Assembly (NCBI RefSeq): GCF_024734665.1 | Contig: NZ_CP102931.1 | Location: forward strand, 1,486,001 to 1,550,000 | From: Variovorax paradoxus | GTDB lineage: Bacteria > Pseudomonadota > Gammaproteobacteria > Burkholderiales > Burkholderiaceae_C | Direction: 5' to 3' | DNA length: 64,000 bases | Shown: one piece after another, positions 20,284-30,058 of the stretch | Numbering within the stretch: position 1 is the stretch's first letter | How the letters are laid out: the number at the start of each line of letters is the position of its first letter | Translations under genes and position numbers: made by a program | The notes under the pieces: model-generated | Told to the model about the DNA's origin: nothing | The model's database searches: none | What the model saw: only the letters and a program-made list of their open reading frames with translations

Positions 20284-20719
20284 TCTCCTCATGCGTCTGG
20301 TAGAGCTGGCCGGTCTTGAGCTACGCGACCTGGCTTCGCTTCACAGAACACTCCCGCGGACTTCATGCCGAATTCACTTCGCTTGAGCACACTGGCTTCG
20401 ACAGCAGACGGCGCTGGTAGAGGCGAGGGAGGAATAAAACCGCTCAGGGAAGTGCCTCGATGCCGGCTGTTGTCACCTTTCACGGTCTGTAGGACCATCA
20501 GACCAAAGCGTCCACACGTAAAAAAGCCCGCTCGAGGCGGGCTTTGGGAATGTGGTCGTGAACTCTTACGCGGTCCACGCTACGGCAAATTCTTTTGCAT
20601 GAAGTCATTTTTGTTTTTTTCGTCGTAGTGACTTCGACGCGCTGGTGTGAGATTCAGCTTGCCTGGCCAGGCAACGCTCAGGATCATTGAGCGAGGCCGT
20701 ATTGTAGCCTCTGTCGCAT
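20284..20719. other. intergenic interval with terminator and possible gene remnant
   Basis: 436 bp without an intact gene. It holds the hairpin at 20519-20545. On the minus strand, 12 sense codons (20602-20569) with a plausible tail KEFAVAWTA end in TAA at 20566-20568, about 20 bases before that hairpin. Upstream of them the frame is closed by a stop. The rest shows lower GC and nothing else recognisable. Confidence 0.4.
20519..20545 (-). terminator. Rho-independent terminator
   Basis: The stem AAAGCCCGC / GCGGGCTTT with loop TCGA-like bases (20523-20545) is preceded on the plus strand by A residues, giving GGGCTTTTTT on the minus strand. The U-tract is better for minus-strand transcription, although no intact minus-strand gene ends here. 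It could also work weakly for the lipoprotein gene. Confidence 0.65.
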
Positions 20720-21217
20720 ATGAAGAAATTGGCAATCCTGTTTATTTGCACCGGCAACATCTGCCGCTCGCCAACGGCCCATGCATTGCTCATGCACAAG
20801 GCCCGCATCGCAGGCATGGCGGTCGATGTCGACAGCGCTGCCATCTCCGACGAGGAGCGCGGCAACCCGCCCGATCCACGCTCCGTGGCCGAGGCCAAAC
20901 GCCGTGGCATCGAGATGCACGCCCATTCCGCGCGGCAGGTCCGCAAGGCCGACTTCGAACGTTTCGACCTGATCGTCGGCATGACTGCCCAGCACTGCGC
21001 CGCGCTGCGCCGGCTCGCGCCCGCAGGCACGGCCCACAAGGTGCACCTGTTCACCGAATTCGCCGAGGGTGTCGAAGGCGATGTGCCCGACCCCTGGTAT
21101 GGCGGGCATCAGGCTTTTGTCGAAGTCTTCGACCTGATCGATCTTGGCGTCGACGGCCTGCTGACGAGGCTGGCCGCGCTTGCTACCAGCGCACCCGCAC
21201 ACCCAGCGACGCGTTGA
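20720..21217 (+). CDS. low-molecular-weight protein tyrosine phosphatase
   Basis: 165 residues. The P-loop near the N-terminus is FICTGNICRSPTAHAL, matching C-x5-R-S, and the acid loop is VPDPWYGG. Together they define the LMW-PTP/arsenate reductase-like fold. In bacteria such enzymes dephosphorylate tyrosine kinases or other substrates in the cytoplasm. No partner kinase of the BY type is nearby. The last 35 bp overlap the 3' end of the convergent autotransporter gene. Confidence 0.9.
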   Translation: MKKLAILFICTGNICRSPTAHALLMHKARIAGMAVDVDSAAISDEERGNPPDPRSVAEAKRRGIEMHAHSARQVRKADFERFDLIVGMTAQHCAALRRLAPAGTAHKVHLFTEFAEGVEGDVPDPWYGGHQAFVEVFDLIDLGVDGLLTRLAALATSAPAHPATR

Positions 21218-24200
21218 TCGAGCTCTTCAAGCGCGCCGCGCCGCCCGAGGCCCACAGCTTGCCGAGCTCCCCGTAGAGCGAGGCGCGCTCGCCGAGAGCG
21301 AGCGTCACGCCACCGGCCACTTCGGTGCTGGTCGAACCCGTTTCGCTGCGGATGGCCGTACCGCCGCCGAAGTTCAGGAACTGCGTCACGTCGGCACCGC
21401 CGGAGGCGTGGAACACGTTGATGCGCCCATAGGGCTGCAGCGTCCCGGTGCCGGTGGCGATCTCGCCCTTGATGCGCACGCCTGCGCGCACGATGAGGCC
21501 GTCATGCGGGTCCTGTGTCACCGCGGCGCCGGAGATGCCCGTGTCGTCCATGCGCAGGCGCTGGTGAATGAGCTGCAGCTGCGGTTCCACGATCCAGCCG
21601 CTGCCGATGCCGAAGGCCTTGCCCACCTCGATGGAGATCAGCAGGCTCTTGCCCTTGCCCGAGCTGCCGAAGGTCGCGAACGGCTGCACGTTGTAGCGGT
21701 GCTGGCCGGCCTGCAGCACGGCATCGGCGTACCAGCCCTCGTCGCCGTGCCAGGTGGCGTAGGCGCCGAGGTAGCGGCTGCGCAGGTCGTTGGAACCCAC
21801 GTCCAGCCCCTGGATGCCGCGCGCGAAGCCGTTCACGCGGATGTTGCCTTCGAGCTGGCCGACGTAGACGCCCACGTTCCAGCGGGTGTCGGCCCACAGG
21901 TCGGTACCGGCCTGGAAGCCGTGGAGGCGACCCTTGCTCTGCGCGTTCGCGGTGCCGCGCTGGCTCGCGTCGATGTCGGTGCTGATCAGGCGGCCCCAGG
22001 CGCGGCGACCGCGAGCGCTGGCGCCGTCGGTGGCCAGCCGCGTGTCGTCGCCGCCGCGCAGGTGCAGGTTGCCCAGCATCTCGAGGTTGCCTTGGCGCAG
22101 CTGTTGCGCCAGCGCGGCATACAGCGGCACTTCGATGCGGTAGGTAGGCAACCCGCCGATCCCGCCCGGCCCGCCCGGTGTTCCAGGAAGGCCACCGGTG
22201 GTGGAGCGCAGGTACCAGTTCTCGCCGCTGCCGCTGGCATCCGCCGGGTACAGCCGGTACTCGTAGGCGCCAGCGTCCACGTGGCCGCCGGCCAGCGAGA
22301 AGGCGTCCCTGGTGGTCTGCGCGGTGGTGGTCGCGCCGTTCAGGGCGCTGATCACCTCGATGCCGTTGCCCGTCGTCAGCGCGCCCAGTCCGCCGAGGTT
22401 GATGATCTGCACCGTGGTGCGCCCGCTCGCGGTCGCGCCGGCGCCGTCGAGCACCAGGCGGTCCGAGGGGCCGGTGGCATTGAGCACCGCGCCCAGTTGC
22501 AGGATGCCGTTGTTGCCCGTGTAGGGCCCGGTGACGGTGAGCGTGGTGCCCGGCGCGGCGCCGGCCAGCGAGACCGTGCCGCTGTTGGCCAGCGAGGCCA
22601 CCGTCTGGCTGAAGCCGGCCAGATCGAGCGTCGCACCCGCGGACACGCTGGTGGCGGAGGCAGCGCTCAATGCATTGGTCGCGCCCGCGCGCAGCGTGCC
22701 CGCGTCCACCTGCGTTGCACCGGTGTAGGTGTTGGCGGTGCCGGCCAGCGTCAGCGTGCCGCTGCCCTCCTTGACGAGCGCGCCGCTGCCGCTGACGGCG
22801 CCCGTGAGCGTGCCGTTGAAGGCACCGGTGTCGACCACCGCGCCGCCGCCGCCGGCGCCGAGCGTCACGTTGTTGGCGACCGTCAGGCCATCGGCCGCAA
22901 GACCGAGCGTGGTGCCGCCAGACATCGCCAGCGCGCCCGTGCCCAGTGCCGCATTGGCGCCCACGTCGATGCGGCCCTGTGTGAGCGATGTGCCGCCCGC
23001 ATAGCTGTTCGCGCCGGTCAGCGTGAAGGTGCCCGTGCCTTGCTTGACCAGGTCGCCGCTGCCGCTGAGCGTGCCGCCGAAGGTGGTGCTGGTGTTGTCG
23101 CCGCCGGTCGTGAGCGTTGCGCTGCCGAGCTGGAGTTCGCCGCCGGCCGTGCCGCCGCCGGACAGCGAGCCGATGGTCTGGTTGAAACCGTTCAGGTCCA
23201 GCGTTGCGCCCGCCGTGTTGGCCAGTGCGATCGGCGCGGTGGGATTCAGCAGGTCCGGCGCGCCGAAGCGCAGCGTGCCGGCCGCGACGGTGGTGGCGCC
23301 CGTGAGGGTGCTGGTGCCTGCGAGCGTCAGCGTGCCTGCGCCCGACTTGACCAGGCCGCCGCTGCCGCCGAGCGCGCCGCTGGCGGTGAAGTCCAGACCC
23401 GGATCGACGATCTCGATGCCGCCGCCCGCCGCGCCGATGTCCAGGTTGCGCGCGGTACCGGTGAACGCGGTGCCTGTCACCTGCAGGCGCCCGCCGTCCA
23501 GCGTCACATTGCCGGCGGCCGCGCCGAGGTTCACATCGGCGGAAACGGACAGCGTGCCGCCTTGCACCGCGGTGCCGCCGGTGTAGGTGTTGGTGCCGCC
23601 GAGAACCAGCGTGCCGTCGCCGGTCTTGGCGATGCCGGCCGTGCCCGCGACCGTGTTGTTCAGCGTGGCGGTGAAGCCGGCCGAGCCCGCGCCGCCGTCG
23701 CCGACGCGGATCTCCGCCTTCGCGCCGCCCCCTGCGCCCAGCAGCGTCAGCGCGTCGCCGGTCAGCGTGTAGCCGTTGCTCGCGAACTGCAGGCCGGTGG
23801 CCTGCACCGCGCCGCCGGTGTTGTCCACCGTCACGGTGCCCGGCGCGCCGGTGAAGATCGCGAAGCCCGGCTGCGGCTGCATCGGCAGCGAGATGTTGCC
23901 CACCGCATCGGTCCACACCGGCGAGGTGGTCGACCAAGTGCCGGTGCCGCCGCCCGACTGCGTCGGGCTGGCCAGGCCATTGGCATTCCAGAAGTCCAGC
24001 GTCATGCCCGTGCTGTTGACGAGCGTGAAGCGCTTGTCGGCGCTGAGGTTTTGCAGGACCAACGTGGCGCCGCCGGGTACACCGCCCAGCGTCAGCGTGC
24101 CGCCGCCCGTGAGCGCGCCGCCGTAGTCCACGAGCCGGTACACACCGGGGCCGAAGCCGCCGGTGTCCGTCACATTGATGGTGGTGTTGCCCGCGATGAG

Positions 24201-27200
24201 GAGGTTGCCGCCCACGCTCACGCTGTCGCTCTGGCCGGGCGTGGCGAAGTTGGCGCCTGGCGTGCCGAACTGGTAGTCGAACACGCTGCCGTTGGCAAGC
24301 GACAGGCTGCCGCCGATGGTGAGCATGCCCATCGCGCCGGGGGTGCCCGGTGCCAGCACGGCAGTGTTGTTGAGCGTGACATCGCCACCGATGCGGCCAT
24401 TGCCCGACAGCGTGGAGCCGTTCTGCATCGTGACCGCGCCGCTCCCGGTGGCGCTGCCGGTCGCATTGCCCACCTGCAGCGTGCCGCTGGCAACCACGGT
24501 CGGCCCCGAGTAGTTGTTGGCGCCGTTCAGCGCCAGCGTGCCGGTGCTGCCCATCGAGATTCCCCCGGCGCCGCTGACCGTGCCGCCGAGCGTGATGTTC
24601 CTGGCGCCCGCGACACCCAGGTTGCCGTTGAGCGCGACGTCGTTCGCCAGCGCCACGTCGGTGCTGGCGCTGAGCATCGCGGTGCTGGCCACCGTCAGCG
24701 CGCCGGTACCCAGGGCTGCGTTGTTGCCGACGCTGAGCGTGCCCGCCTGCAGGGTGACGCCGCCGCCGAAATTGTTGGCGTTGTTGAGTGCCAGCGTGCC
24801 GGTGCCGTTCTTGATGAGCGAGCCGGCGCCGCTCACCGTGCCGTCGAGCGTGAGGTCTGCTGCGCCGCCCACCGTGAGCCCCGCGCCTGCTCCGAGCGTG
24901 ACGGCGTTGGTCAGCGCGAGTGCACCGCCCGTGCTCGACAGCGTGGCGTTGCCCGTCACGCCGAGCGTGCCGGTGCCCAGCGAGGTGCTGGTGCCCAGCG
25001 CGAGCTGGCCGCCGGCCAGCGTCACGCCGCCGCCGAAGTTATTGGCGCCGCCTAGCGTGACGGCGGCAGCGCCGTTGACCGCGAGCGCGCCCGCACCGCC
25101 GATGACGCCGCCCAGCATGAGCGCATTCGCGCCACCCAGGCCCAGCGTGGCGCCGCCGTTCAGCGTGACGTTGTTGCCCAGGGTAATGCCGGGTACGCCC
25201 GCGCTCAGGTTCGCGCTGCCGCTGACACCGAGCCCACCCGTGCCCAGCGCGAGGTTGTTGCCCACGCTGAGCGTGCCGCTGGCCAGGTTGACGCCGCCCA
25301 GAAGGCCGACGTTGGCGCCATTGAGGGCCAGCGTCGCCGTGCCGTTATAGCCCAGCGTGCCGATGCCCGACACCAGCCCGCCGAGGGCGATGTTGTTGGC
25401 GCCGCCCACGGTCAGGCCCGCGTTGAGAACGACCGCGTTGCCCACGCTCACGTTCGCACTCGCATCGAGCGTGGCGGCGCCGTTGACCGTCAGCGCGCCC
25501 AGGCCCAGCGACGTGTTCGTGCCGATGCCCAGGCTGCCGGCCTGCAGGTTCACGCCGCCGGAGAAAGTGCTCGCGCCGCCCAGCGAGAGCTTGGCGGCGC
25601 CGGTCTTGATGAGGCCGCCGAGGCCGCCGAGGGCGCCGTTGAGCGCCAGGTCGCTGCCGCTGCCGATGGTCAGGCCGGCATTGAGGTTGAAGTTGTTGAC
25701 AAGGCTCACGGCCGCGCCGGCCGTGAGCGAGCCGGCACCGCTGACCGTGACCGCCCCCGTGCCCAGCGCGAGGTTGTTGCCGACGGTGAGCGCGCCGCCG
25801 CCCAGGTTGAAGCCGCCGGCGAAGTTGTTCGCGCCGTTGAGCGTGAGTCCCGGCGCGCCGGCCAGGCTCATGCCGCCCGCGCCACTGATCGTGCCGTTGA
25901 GCGTCAGCGCACCGCCTCCGCCACCCGCGCCGAAGTTCAGTGTGTTGTTGAGCACGACAGCGTTGCCGATCGTCACGCCGGCCGCACCGGTCAGCGAACC
26001 GGCGCCGTTGACGGTCAGCGCGCCCGAGCCGAGCACGGAACTGTTGCCCAGATCGATCGAGCCGGCCTGCAGCACGGTGCCGCCGCCGTAGTTGTTGCTG
26101 CCCGTCAGCGCCAGGGCGCCGCTGTTGAGCGTCAGGCTGCCGGCACCGGCAATGTTGCCGCCCAGAGTCAGGGTGCCCGCGCCGTTGAGCGACAGGGCGC
26201 CATTGAGCTGCACCGGGTTGGTGAGCGTGCCCGTGAAGGCGGTGTTCAGCGTGGCCGGACCGCCGACCTGGAACAGGCCGGTGCCGAGCGAGCTGGCCGA
26301 GCCCAGCGTGAGCCCGCCCGCATTGAGCGCCAGCCCGCCGCTGAAGTTGTTGCTGCCGGACAGCGTCAGGGTGCCGGCCCCGTTCTTGATCAGCCCGCCC
26401 GCGCCGCTGATCGTGCCGCCGAGCGTCAGGCCGTTGGCGCCCTGCACGATCAGGTCGCCTGTCAGGTTGACGTTCTGCGCCAGCGCCAGGCCCGGAAGCG
26501 ACGCCTCGATGGCGCCGCCGTTGGCCGTCAGCGCGCCGGTGCCGAAAGCCAGCGGGTTGTCGAAGACCGAGAGACCGCCGTTGAGCGTGGTGGCGCCGCT
26601 CACCACCGCGCCGGTGAGCGTCCACGTGCCGCTGTTGACGGTCAGGTTCTCGAAGTTGAGGTACTGCAGGCCCGAGATGTTGCCGGTGCCGCCCGTGCCG
26701 GAGCCGGGCCCGGCGATGGTGTTCTGCAGCACGAGCGTGTCGCTTCCGCCGACGCCCGCATCGACCGTGCCCGTGGCGGCGAATGTGAGCAGGCCCGGTG
26801 GGAGGGTGAGCGTGGGAATGGTCACGGCAGGCAGCGGTATCAGTGGATTGCCGATCGACGACCCGGTCACCGCCACGAAGGTGTCGTTGCTGACTGTGGT
26901 GCCCAGCGAGACGCTGCCGTTGATGGTGCCCGCGTTGACGAAGGTGTTGCCGCCGGCGGTGGGGCTCTCGAAAGCCACGCGGCCCGTGATCGTTCCGGTG
27001 TTCGTGAAGTTGACGTTGCCGCCGCCGTAGACGGCAACCGCGATCGAGTTGACCGGATCGAAAGCGCCCAGCACGCTCACGCCGATCGAGCCGCTGTTGT
27101 TGAACGTCGTGGTTCCGGCGTTGGCGATGACCGCCGCCGTGCCGAGCAGGCCGAAGGTGCCGTCGAAGGTGCCTTCGAGCAAGCCCGAGTTGTTCACCGT

Positions 27201-27674
27201 GACGTTGCTGCTGGTGGGCGCGATCAGGTTGCCGATGGTCAGGGCCCGGGCGAGCACGAGGGACCCCGCCGCATTCGCATCGATGGCGCCCAGGTTGTTG
27301 AGCGTGATGTTGTTGCCCCCAAGGGCCATCGCGGTGCCGCCGGGCAGCGTGCTCATGATGCCGCCCGCCTGCACCGTCACGGCGAGGCCGTTCGCGTTGC
27401 TGAGAAAACTGTTCGGGTTCGGCGGCAGCGTGATCGGCACGCCGGTGCAGCTCACCGTGTCGTTGTCGATGGGAGCTGCGGGTGCGCATGCCGCCGCCGC
27501 TTCGCCGCTGTGAAACTGCAGCGCCGCCAGCACCGCGAGGGTAGGGAGCACGCTGTGGCATACAGCACCGGTGCTGCCTCTTGTCCTTCCTGAACCACTG
27601 CGCTTCGTCAGTTCCGATGCGACCCGGAATTCCCCCGACCGACGATCAAAGATGACACGGTAGACATGGTTCAC
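21183..27674 (-). CDS. large autotransporter with passenger-associated repeats
   Basis: 2163 residues. The N-terminus is an extended signal peptide: the basic MNHVYRVIFDRRSGEFR followed by a hydrophobic core ending near AAAAC. The passenger is a Gly/Ala/Asn/Thr-rich beta-helix built from about a dozen units with the pattern GAGG-L-K-G-GTLTL-G-NNF-GG, the passenger-associated-transport repeat. The last 300 or so residues form the autotransporter beta-barrel, with RRAWGRLIST and a C-terminal VRVRW ending in an aromatic residue. It is a type Va surface protein, possibly adhesive. The reverse strand is open over long stretches because of the repeats, and that is not coding. Confidence 0.93.
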   Translation of the reverse strand: MNHVYRVIFDRRSGEFRVASELTKRSGSGRTRGSTGAVCHSVLPTLAVLAALQFHSGEAAAACAPAAPIDNDTVSCTGVPITLPPNPNSFLSNANGLAVTVQAGGIMSTLPGGTAMALGGNNITLNNLGAIDANAAGSLVLARALTIGNLIAPTSSNVTVNNSGLLEGTFDGTFGLLGTAAVIANAGTTTFNNSGSIGVSVLGAFDPVNSIAVAVYGGGNVNFTNTGTITGRVAFESPTAGGNTFVNAGTINGSVSLGTTVSNDTFVAVTGSSIGNPLIPLPAVTIPTLTLPPGLLTFAATGTVDAGVGGSDTLVLQNTIAGPGSGTGGTGNISGLQYLNFENLTVNSGTWTLTGAVVSGATTLNGGLSVFDNPLAFGTGALTANGGAIEASLPGLALAQNVNLTGDLIVQGANGLTLGGTISGAGGLIKNGAGTLTLSGSNNFSGGLALNAGGLTLGSASSLGTGLFQVGGPATLNTAFTGTLTNPVQLNGALSLNGAGTLTLGGNIAGAGSLTLNSGALALTGSNNYGGGTVLQAGSIDLGNSSVLGSGALTVNGAGSLTGAAGVTIGNAVVLNNTLNFGAGGGGGALTLNGTISGAGGMSLAGAPGLTLNGANNFAGGFNLGGGALTVGNNLALGTGAVTVSGAGSLTAGAAVSLVNNFNLNAGLTIGSGSDLALNGALGGLGGLIKTGAAKLSLGGASTFSGGVNLQAGSLGIGTNTSLGLGALTVNGAATLDASANVSVGNAVVLNAGLTVGGANNIALGGLVSGIGTLGYNGTATLALNGANVGLLGGVNLASGTLSVGNNLALGTGGLGVSGSANLSAGVPGITLGNNVTLNGGATLGLGGANALMLGGVIGGAGALAVNGAAAVTLGGANNFGGGVTLAGGQLALGTSTSLGTGTLGVTGNATLSSTGGALALTNAVTLGAGAGLTVGGAADLTLDGTVSGAGSLIKNGTGTLALNNANNFGGGVTLQAGTLSVGNNAALGTGALTVASTAMLSASTDVALANDVALNGNLGVAGARNITLGGTVSGAGGISMGSTGTLALNGANNYSGPTVVASGTLQVGNATGSATGSGAVTMQNGSTLSGNGRIGGDVTLNNTAVLAPGTPGAMGMLTIGGSLSLANGSVFDYQFGTPGANFATPGQSDSVSVGGNLLIAGNTTINVTDTGGFGPGVYRLVDYGGALTGGGTLTLGGVPGGATLVLQNLSADKRFTLVNSTGMTLDFWNANGLASPTQSGGGTGTWSTTSPVWTDAVGNISLPMQPQPGFAIFTGAPGTVTVDNTGGAVQATGLQFASNGYTLTGDALTLLGAGGGAKAEIRVGDGGAGSAGFTATLNNTVAGTAGIAKTGDGTLVLGGTNTYTGGTAVQGGTLSVSADVNLGAAAGNVTLDGGRLQVTGTAFTGTARNLDIGAAGGGIEIVDPGLDFTASGALGGSGGLVKSGAGTLTLAGTSTLTGATTVAAGTLRFGAPDLLNPTAPIALANTAGATLDLNGFNQTIGSLSGGGTAGGELQLGSATLTTGGDNTSTTFGGTLSGSGDLVKQGTGTFTLTGANSYAGGTSLTQGRIDVGANAALGTGALAMSGGTTLGLAADGLTVANNVTLGAGGGGAVVDTGAFNGTLTGAVSGSGALVKEGSGTLTLAGTANTYTGATQVDAGTLRAGATNALSAASATSVSAGATLDLAGFSQTVASLANSGTVSLAGAAPGTTLTVTGPYTGNNGILQLGAVLNATGPSDRLVLDGAGATASGRTTVQIINLGGLGALTTGNGIEVISALNGATTTAQTTRDAFSLAGGHVDAGAYEYRLYPADASGSGENWYLRSTTGGLPGTPGGPGGIGGLPTYRIEVPLYAALAQQLRQGNLEMLGNLHLRGGDDTRLATDGASARGRRAWGRLISTDIDASQRGTANAQSKGRLHGFQAGTDLWADTRWNVGVYVGQLEGNIRVNGFARGIQGLDVGSNDLRSRYLGAYATWHGDEGWYADAVLQAGQHRYNVQPFATFGSSGKGKSLLISIEVGKAFGIGSGWIVEPQLQLIHQRLRMDDTGISGAAVTQDPHDGLIVRAGVRIKGEIATGTGTLQPYGRINVFHASGGADVTQFLNFGGGTAIRSETGSTSTEVAGGVTLALGERASLYGELGKLWASGGAARLKSSINASLGVRVRW

Positions 27675-27810
27675 GGCTCGCCTCCAGCCTTGTAATGGCT
27701 GCGATTATTTGTATCGAGGCGTGTGAAATGAAAGGGTACTGAAAGGCTTCACGGAGCGCGAAGCCGCGACGAATGAGGTCCAAGGAATTAAGCGGCGTCG
27801 CTGGCCGGCG

Positions 27811-28233
27811 CTATGCGCAGAGTGCGCGAATGTCCGGCGGAATCGGCACCGCGCGGATGCCGCCGCCCTCGCGTTTCGCGGCGAAGATCCGCACCTCTTC
27901 GCATTCGAGGATCAGGTCATCCCCGCGCGTCACGCGGTACGTTTGCACAAAACTCTTCTCGCGCCACTCGGTGATGCGCACCGCAATCTGCAGCGTATCC
28001 CCATAGCTCGCGGCCTTCACGAAGCGCGTGTGCGTGTCGACCAGCGGCGTGCCGATCACACCCAGCGTTTCGGTCGTTTCCTCCCAGCGCGGCACGCCGC
28101 ACTCGGCAAAGAAGTGCCGGGAGGCCGCATCGATCCAGCGGAAGAAGTTGGGGAACCAGACGATGCCGGCCGGGTCGCAATCGCCGAATTCGACGCGTGC
28201 GGTGTAGACGATTTCTTTGTTGATGCTGCTCAT
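27811..28233 (-). CDS. acyl-CoA thioesterase of the 4-hydroxybenzoyl-CoA type
   Basis: 140 residues, hot-dog fold. The conserved N-terminal segment VEFGDCDPAGIVWFPNFFRW carries the catalytic Asp of YbgC/4-HBT enzymes. The ATG overlaps the DctM stop by one base (TGATG), so it is the last gene of the TRAP operon. It may hydrolyse an aryl- or acyl-CoA formed by the upstream oxidoreductase; this is inferred from the operon. Confidence 0.88.
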   Translation of the reverse strand: MSSINKEIVYTARVEFGDCDPAGIVWFPNFFRWIDAASRHFFAECGVPRWEETTETLGVIGTPLVDTHTRFVKAASYGDTLQIAVRITEWREKSFVQTYRVTRGDDLILECEEVRIFAAKREGGGIRAVPIPPDIRALCA

Positions 28234-29534
28234 CAGCCCATTCTCGTCGGCAGCCACAGGGCAATGATGGGGAAGGCGATCAGGATCACCAGCCGCACGA
28301 TGTCGGTCACGATGAACGGCAGCACGCCCTTGAAGATGGTGGTGAAGCTCACGTCCTTCACCACGCTCTTGATGACGAACACGTTCATCCCCACCGGTGG
28401 GTGGATGAGCCCCAACTCCACCGTCATCACGATGATCACGCCGAACCAGATGGGGTCGAAGCCCAGGTGCACGATCACCGGGTAGATGATGGGCACGGTC
28501 AGGATGATCATCGCCATCGCGTCCATCAGGCAGCCCAGCACCAAGTACATGAGCATGATGAGCGCGAGCACGCCGTAGCGGCCGATGCCTAGGCCGGTGA
28601 GAAATTCGGTGAGCTTCTGCGGGCTTTGCGTGATGGTGAGGAAGTACCCGAACAGCAGCGCGCCGATCAGCACCGTGAACACCGCCGCAGCCGTGCGCGT
28701 GGCCGACAGCAGTGCCTCGCGGATCTTCGGGCCGTCGAGCTTGCGCCGCACCAGACCGAGGATGAACGCGCCGCTCGCGCCCACGCCGCCTGCCTCTGTC
28801 GGCGTGAAGAAGCCGCCGTAGAGCCCGCCGATCACGAACACGAACAGCACCAGCGGCGCCCACACGTTCTTCAAATCCTTCAGGCGCTCCGACCACGGCT
28901 TGATCTCGCCGCCTGGCAGCCAGTCGGGCCGCAGCTTCACGATGATCGCGATGGTCAGCACGTACATCGCCATCGCGAGGATGCCGGGCACGATGCCTGC
29001 CATGAAGAGCTTGCCGATGTCCTGCTGCGTGAGGATGGCGTACACCGCCAGCACGGTCGAGGGCGGCAATATCGCGCCCAGCGTGCCGCCCGCAGCGATC
29101 ACGCCGGTGGAAAACGACTGCGGGTAGTTGAAGCGCCGCATCTCCGGATACGCCACCGCCGAGAACGTAGCGGCCGTGGCCACCGACGAACCGCAGATCG
29201 CCGCGAAGCCGCCGCACGCCACCACCGTGGCCACGCCGAGGCCGCCGCGAAGGTGGCCGATCATCGAGTTCGCGGCCTTGAAGAGCTCACGGCTCACGCC
29301 CGACACCGACACCAGCGCGCCCATCAGCATGAACATCGGGATCACGCCGAAGGTGTAGTCGGTCACCGTGCGCATGGAGGTCTGGCCCACCAGCTTCAGC
29401 GCGGGACCGGGCCCGACGAGGTAGCTGTAGCCCACCACGCCGACCAGCCCCATCGCCATGCCGACCGGCACGCGCAACAACATCAAAACGAAGAGGGCGA
29501 CAAAGCCCAGGATGGCAACTGCATCGGGGCTCAT
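28233..29534 (-). CDS. TRAP transporter large permease subunit (DctM)
   Basis: 433 residues, about 12 membrane segments. DctM motifs are LLRVPVGMAMGLVG, GVIPMFMLMGAL, CGSSVATAATFSAVAYPEM, GGTLGAILPPSTVL, TPTEAGGVGA and the C-terminal ELGLIHPPVGMNVFV. It is the ion-coupled channel subunit working with DctQ and DctP. It overlaps dctQ by 4 bp and the thioesterase gene by 1 bp. Confidence 0.94.
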   Translation of the reverse strand: MSPDAVAILGFVALFVLMLLRVPVGMAMGLVGVVGYSYLVGPGPALKLVGQTSMRTVTDYTFGVIPMFMLMGALVSVSGVSRELFKAANSMIGHLRGGLGVATVVACGGFAAICGSSVATAATFSAVAYPEMRRFNYPQSFSTGVIAAGGTLGAILPPSTVLAVYAILTQQDIGKLFMAGIVPGILAMAMYVLTIAIIVKLRPDWLPGGEIKPWSERLKDLKNVWAPLVLFVFVIGGLYGGFFTPTEAGGVGASGAFILGLVRRKLDGPKIREALLSATRTAAAVFTVLIGALLFGYFLTITQSPQKLTEFLTGLGIGRYGVLALIMLMYLVLGCLMDAMAMIILTVPIIYPVIVHLGFDPIWFGVIIVMTVELGLIHPPVGMNVFVIKSVVKDVSFTTIFKGVLPFIVTDIVRLVILIAFPIIALWLPTRMG

Positions 29535-30055
29535 TCATCAGCCTTCTGTTCGGGGTGGATTTCTTCGAGCTGCTCGGGATGGAAGATCAGCCTGTAGGTG
29601 CGGATGGCGATCAGCAGCACCGCGCACACGTCGCCGGCCCAGGCCACCGCATAGAAGGGCCAGGTCGGAATGTTGAGGTCGTAGGTCTGCACGTTGTCGA
29701 CATACGTGCCGCGCACCTTGTCGAACAGCATGGCGGTCTGCACCGCCACCACGAACAACAGTACCAGCGTGGCGAATACGTCGATCACGCGCTTCATGCG
29801 CGGACCCGCCGCCGTCCACACGAGGTCGACCGTGATATGGCCACCGCGGTAGCTGGTGGCCGCAATGCCCCAGAAGATCAGGATGCCCAGCAGCATGCGG
29901 CCGAAGTCGTATGCGTCGGGGATCGAGGTGTCGAAGAACTTGCGCAGCACCACGGCCACGAAGATGTTGAGCGCGACGATCCCCACGAAGATGGCGGCGA
30001 GCCATTCGATCGTGTTGATCGCGCGGTCCATGTAGCTGGCGGACCGTGTAGCCAT
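29531..30055 (-). CDS. TRAP transporter small permease subunit (DctQ)
   Basis: 174 residues with four hydrophobic segments. It contains the DctQ-type segments FFDTSIPDAYDFGRMLLGILIFWGIA and GGHITVDLVW. It forms the membrane complex with DctM, overlapping it by ATGA. An alternative Met eight codons in (MDRAINTIEW) is possible. The upstream dctP stop is 3 bp away. Confidence 0.9.
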   Translation of the reverse strand: MATRSASYMDRAINTIEWLAAIFVGIVALNIFVAVVLRKFFDTSIPDAYDFGRMLLGILIFWGIAATSYRGGHITVDLVWTAAGPRMKRVIDVFATLVLLFVVAVQTAMLFDKVRGTYVDNVQTYDLNIPTWPFYAVAWAGDVCAVLLIAIRTYRLIFHPEQLEEIHPEQKADE

Positions 30056-30058
30056 TGC

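Noticed and set aside
21180..25055. Very long open frame (about 1290 codons) on the plus strand
   Set aside because: It is the antisense of the repetitive autotransporter gene; its translation is Arg/Ala/Gly/His-rich and low in complexity, without a ribosome binding site or domain.
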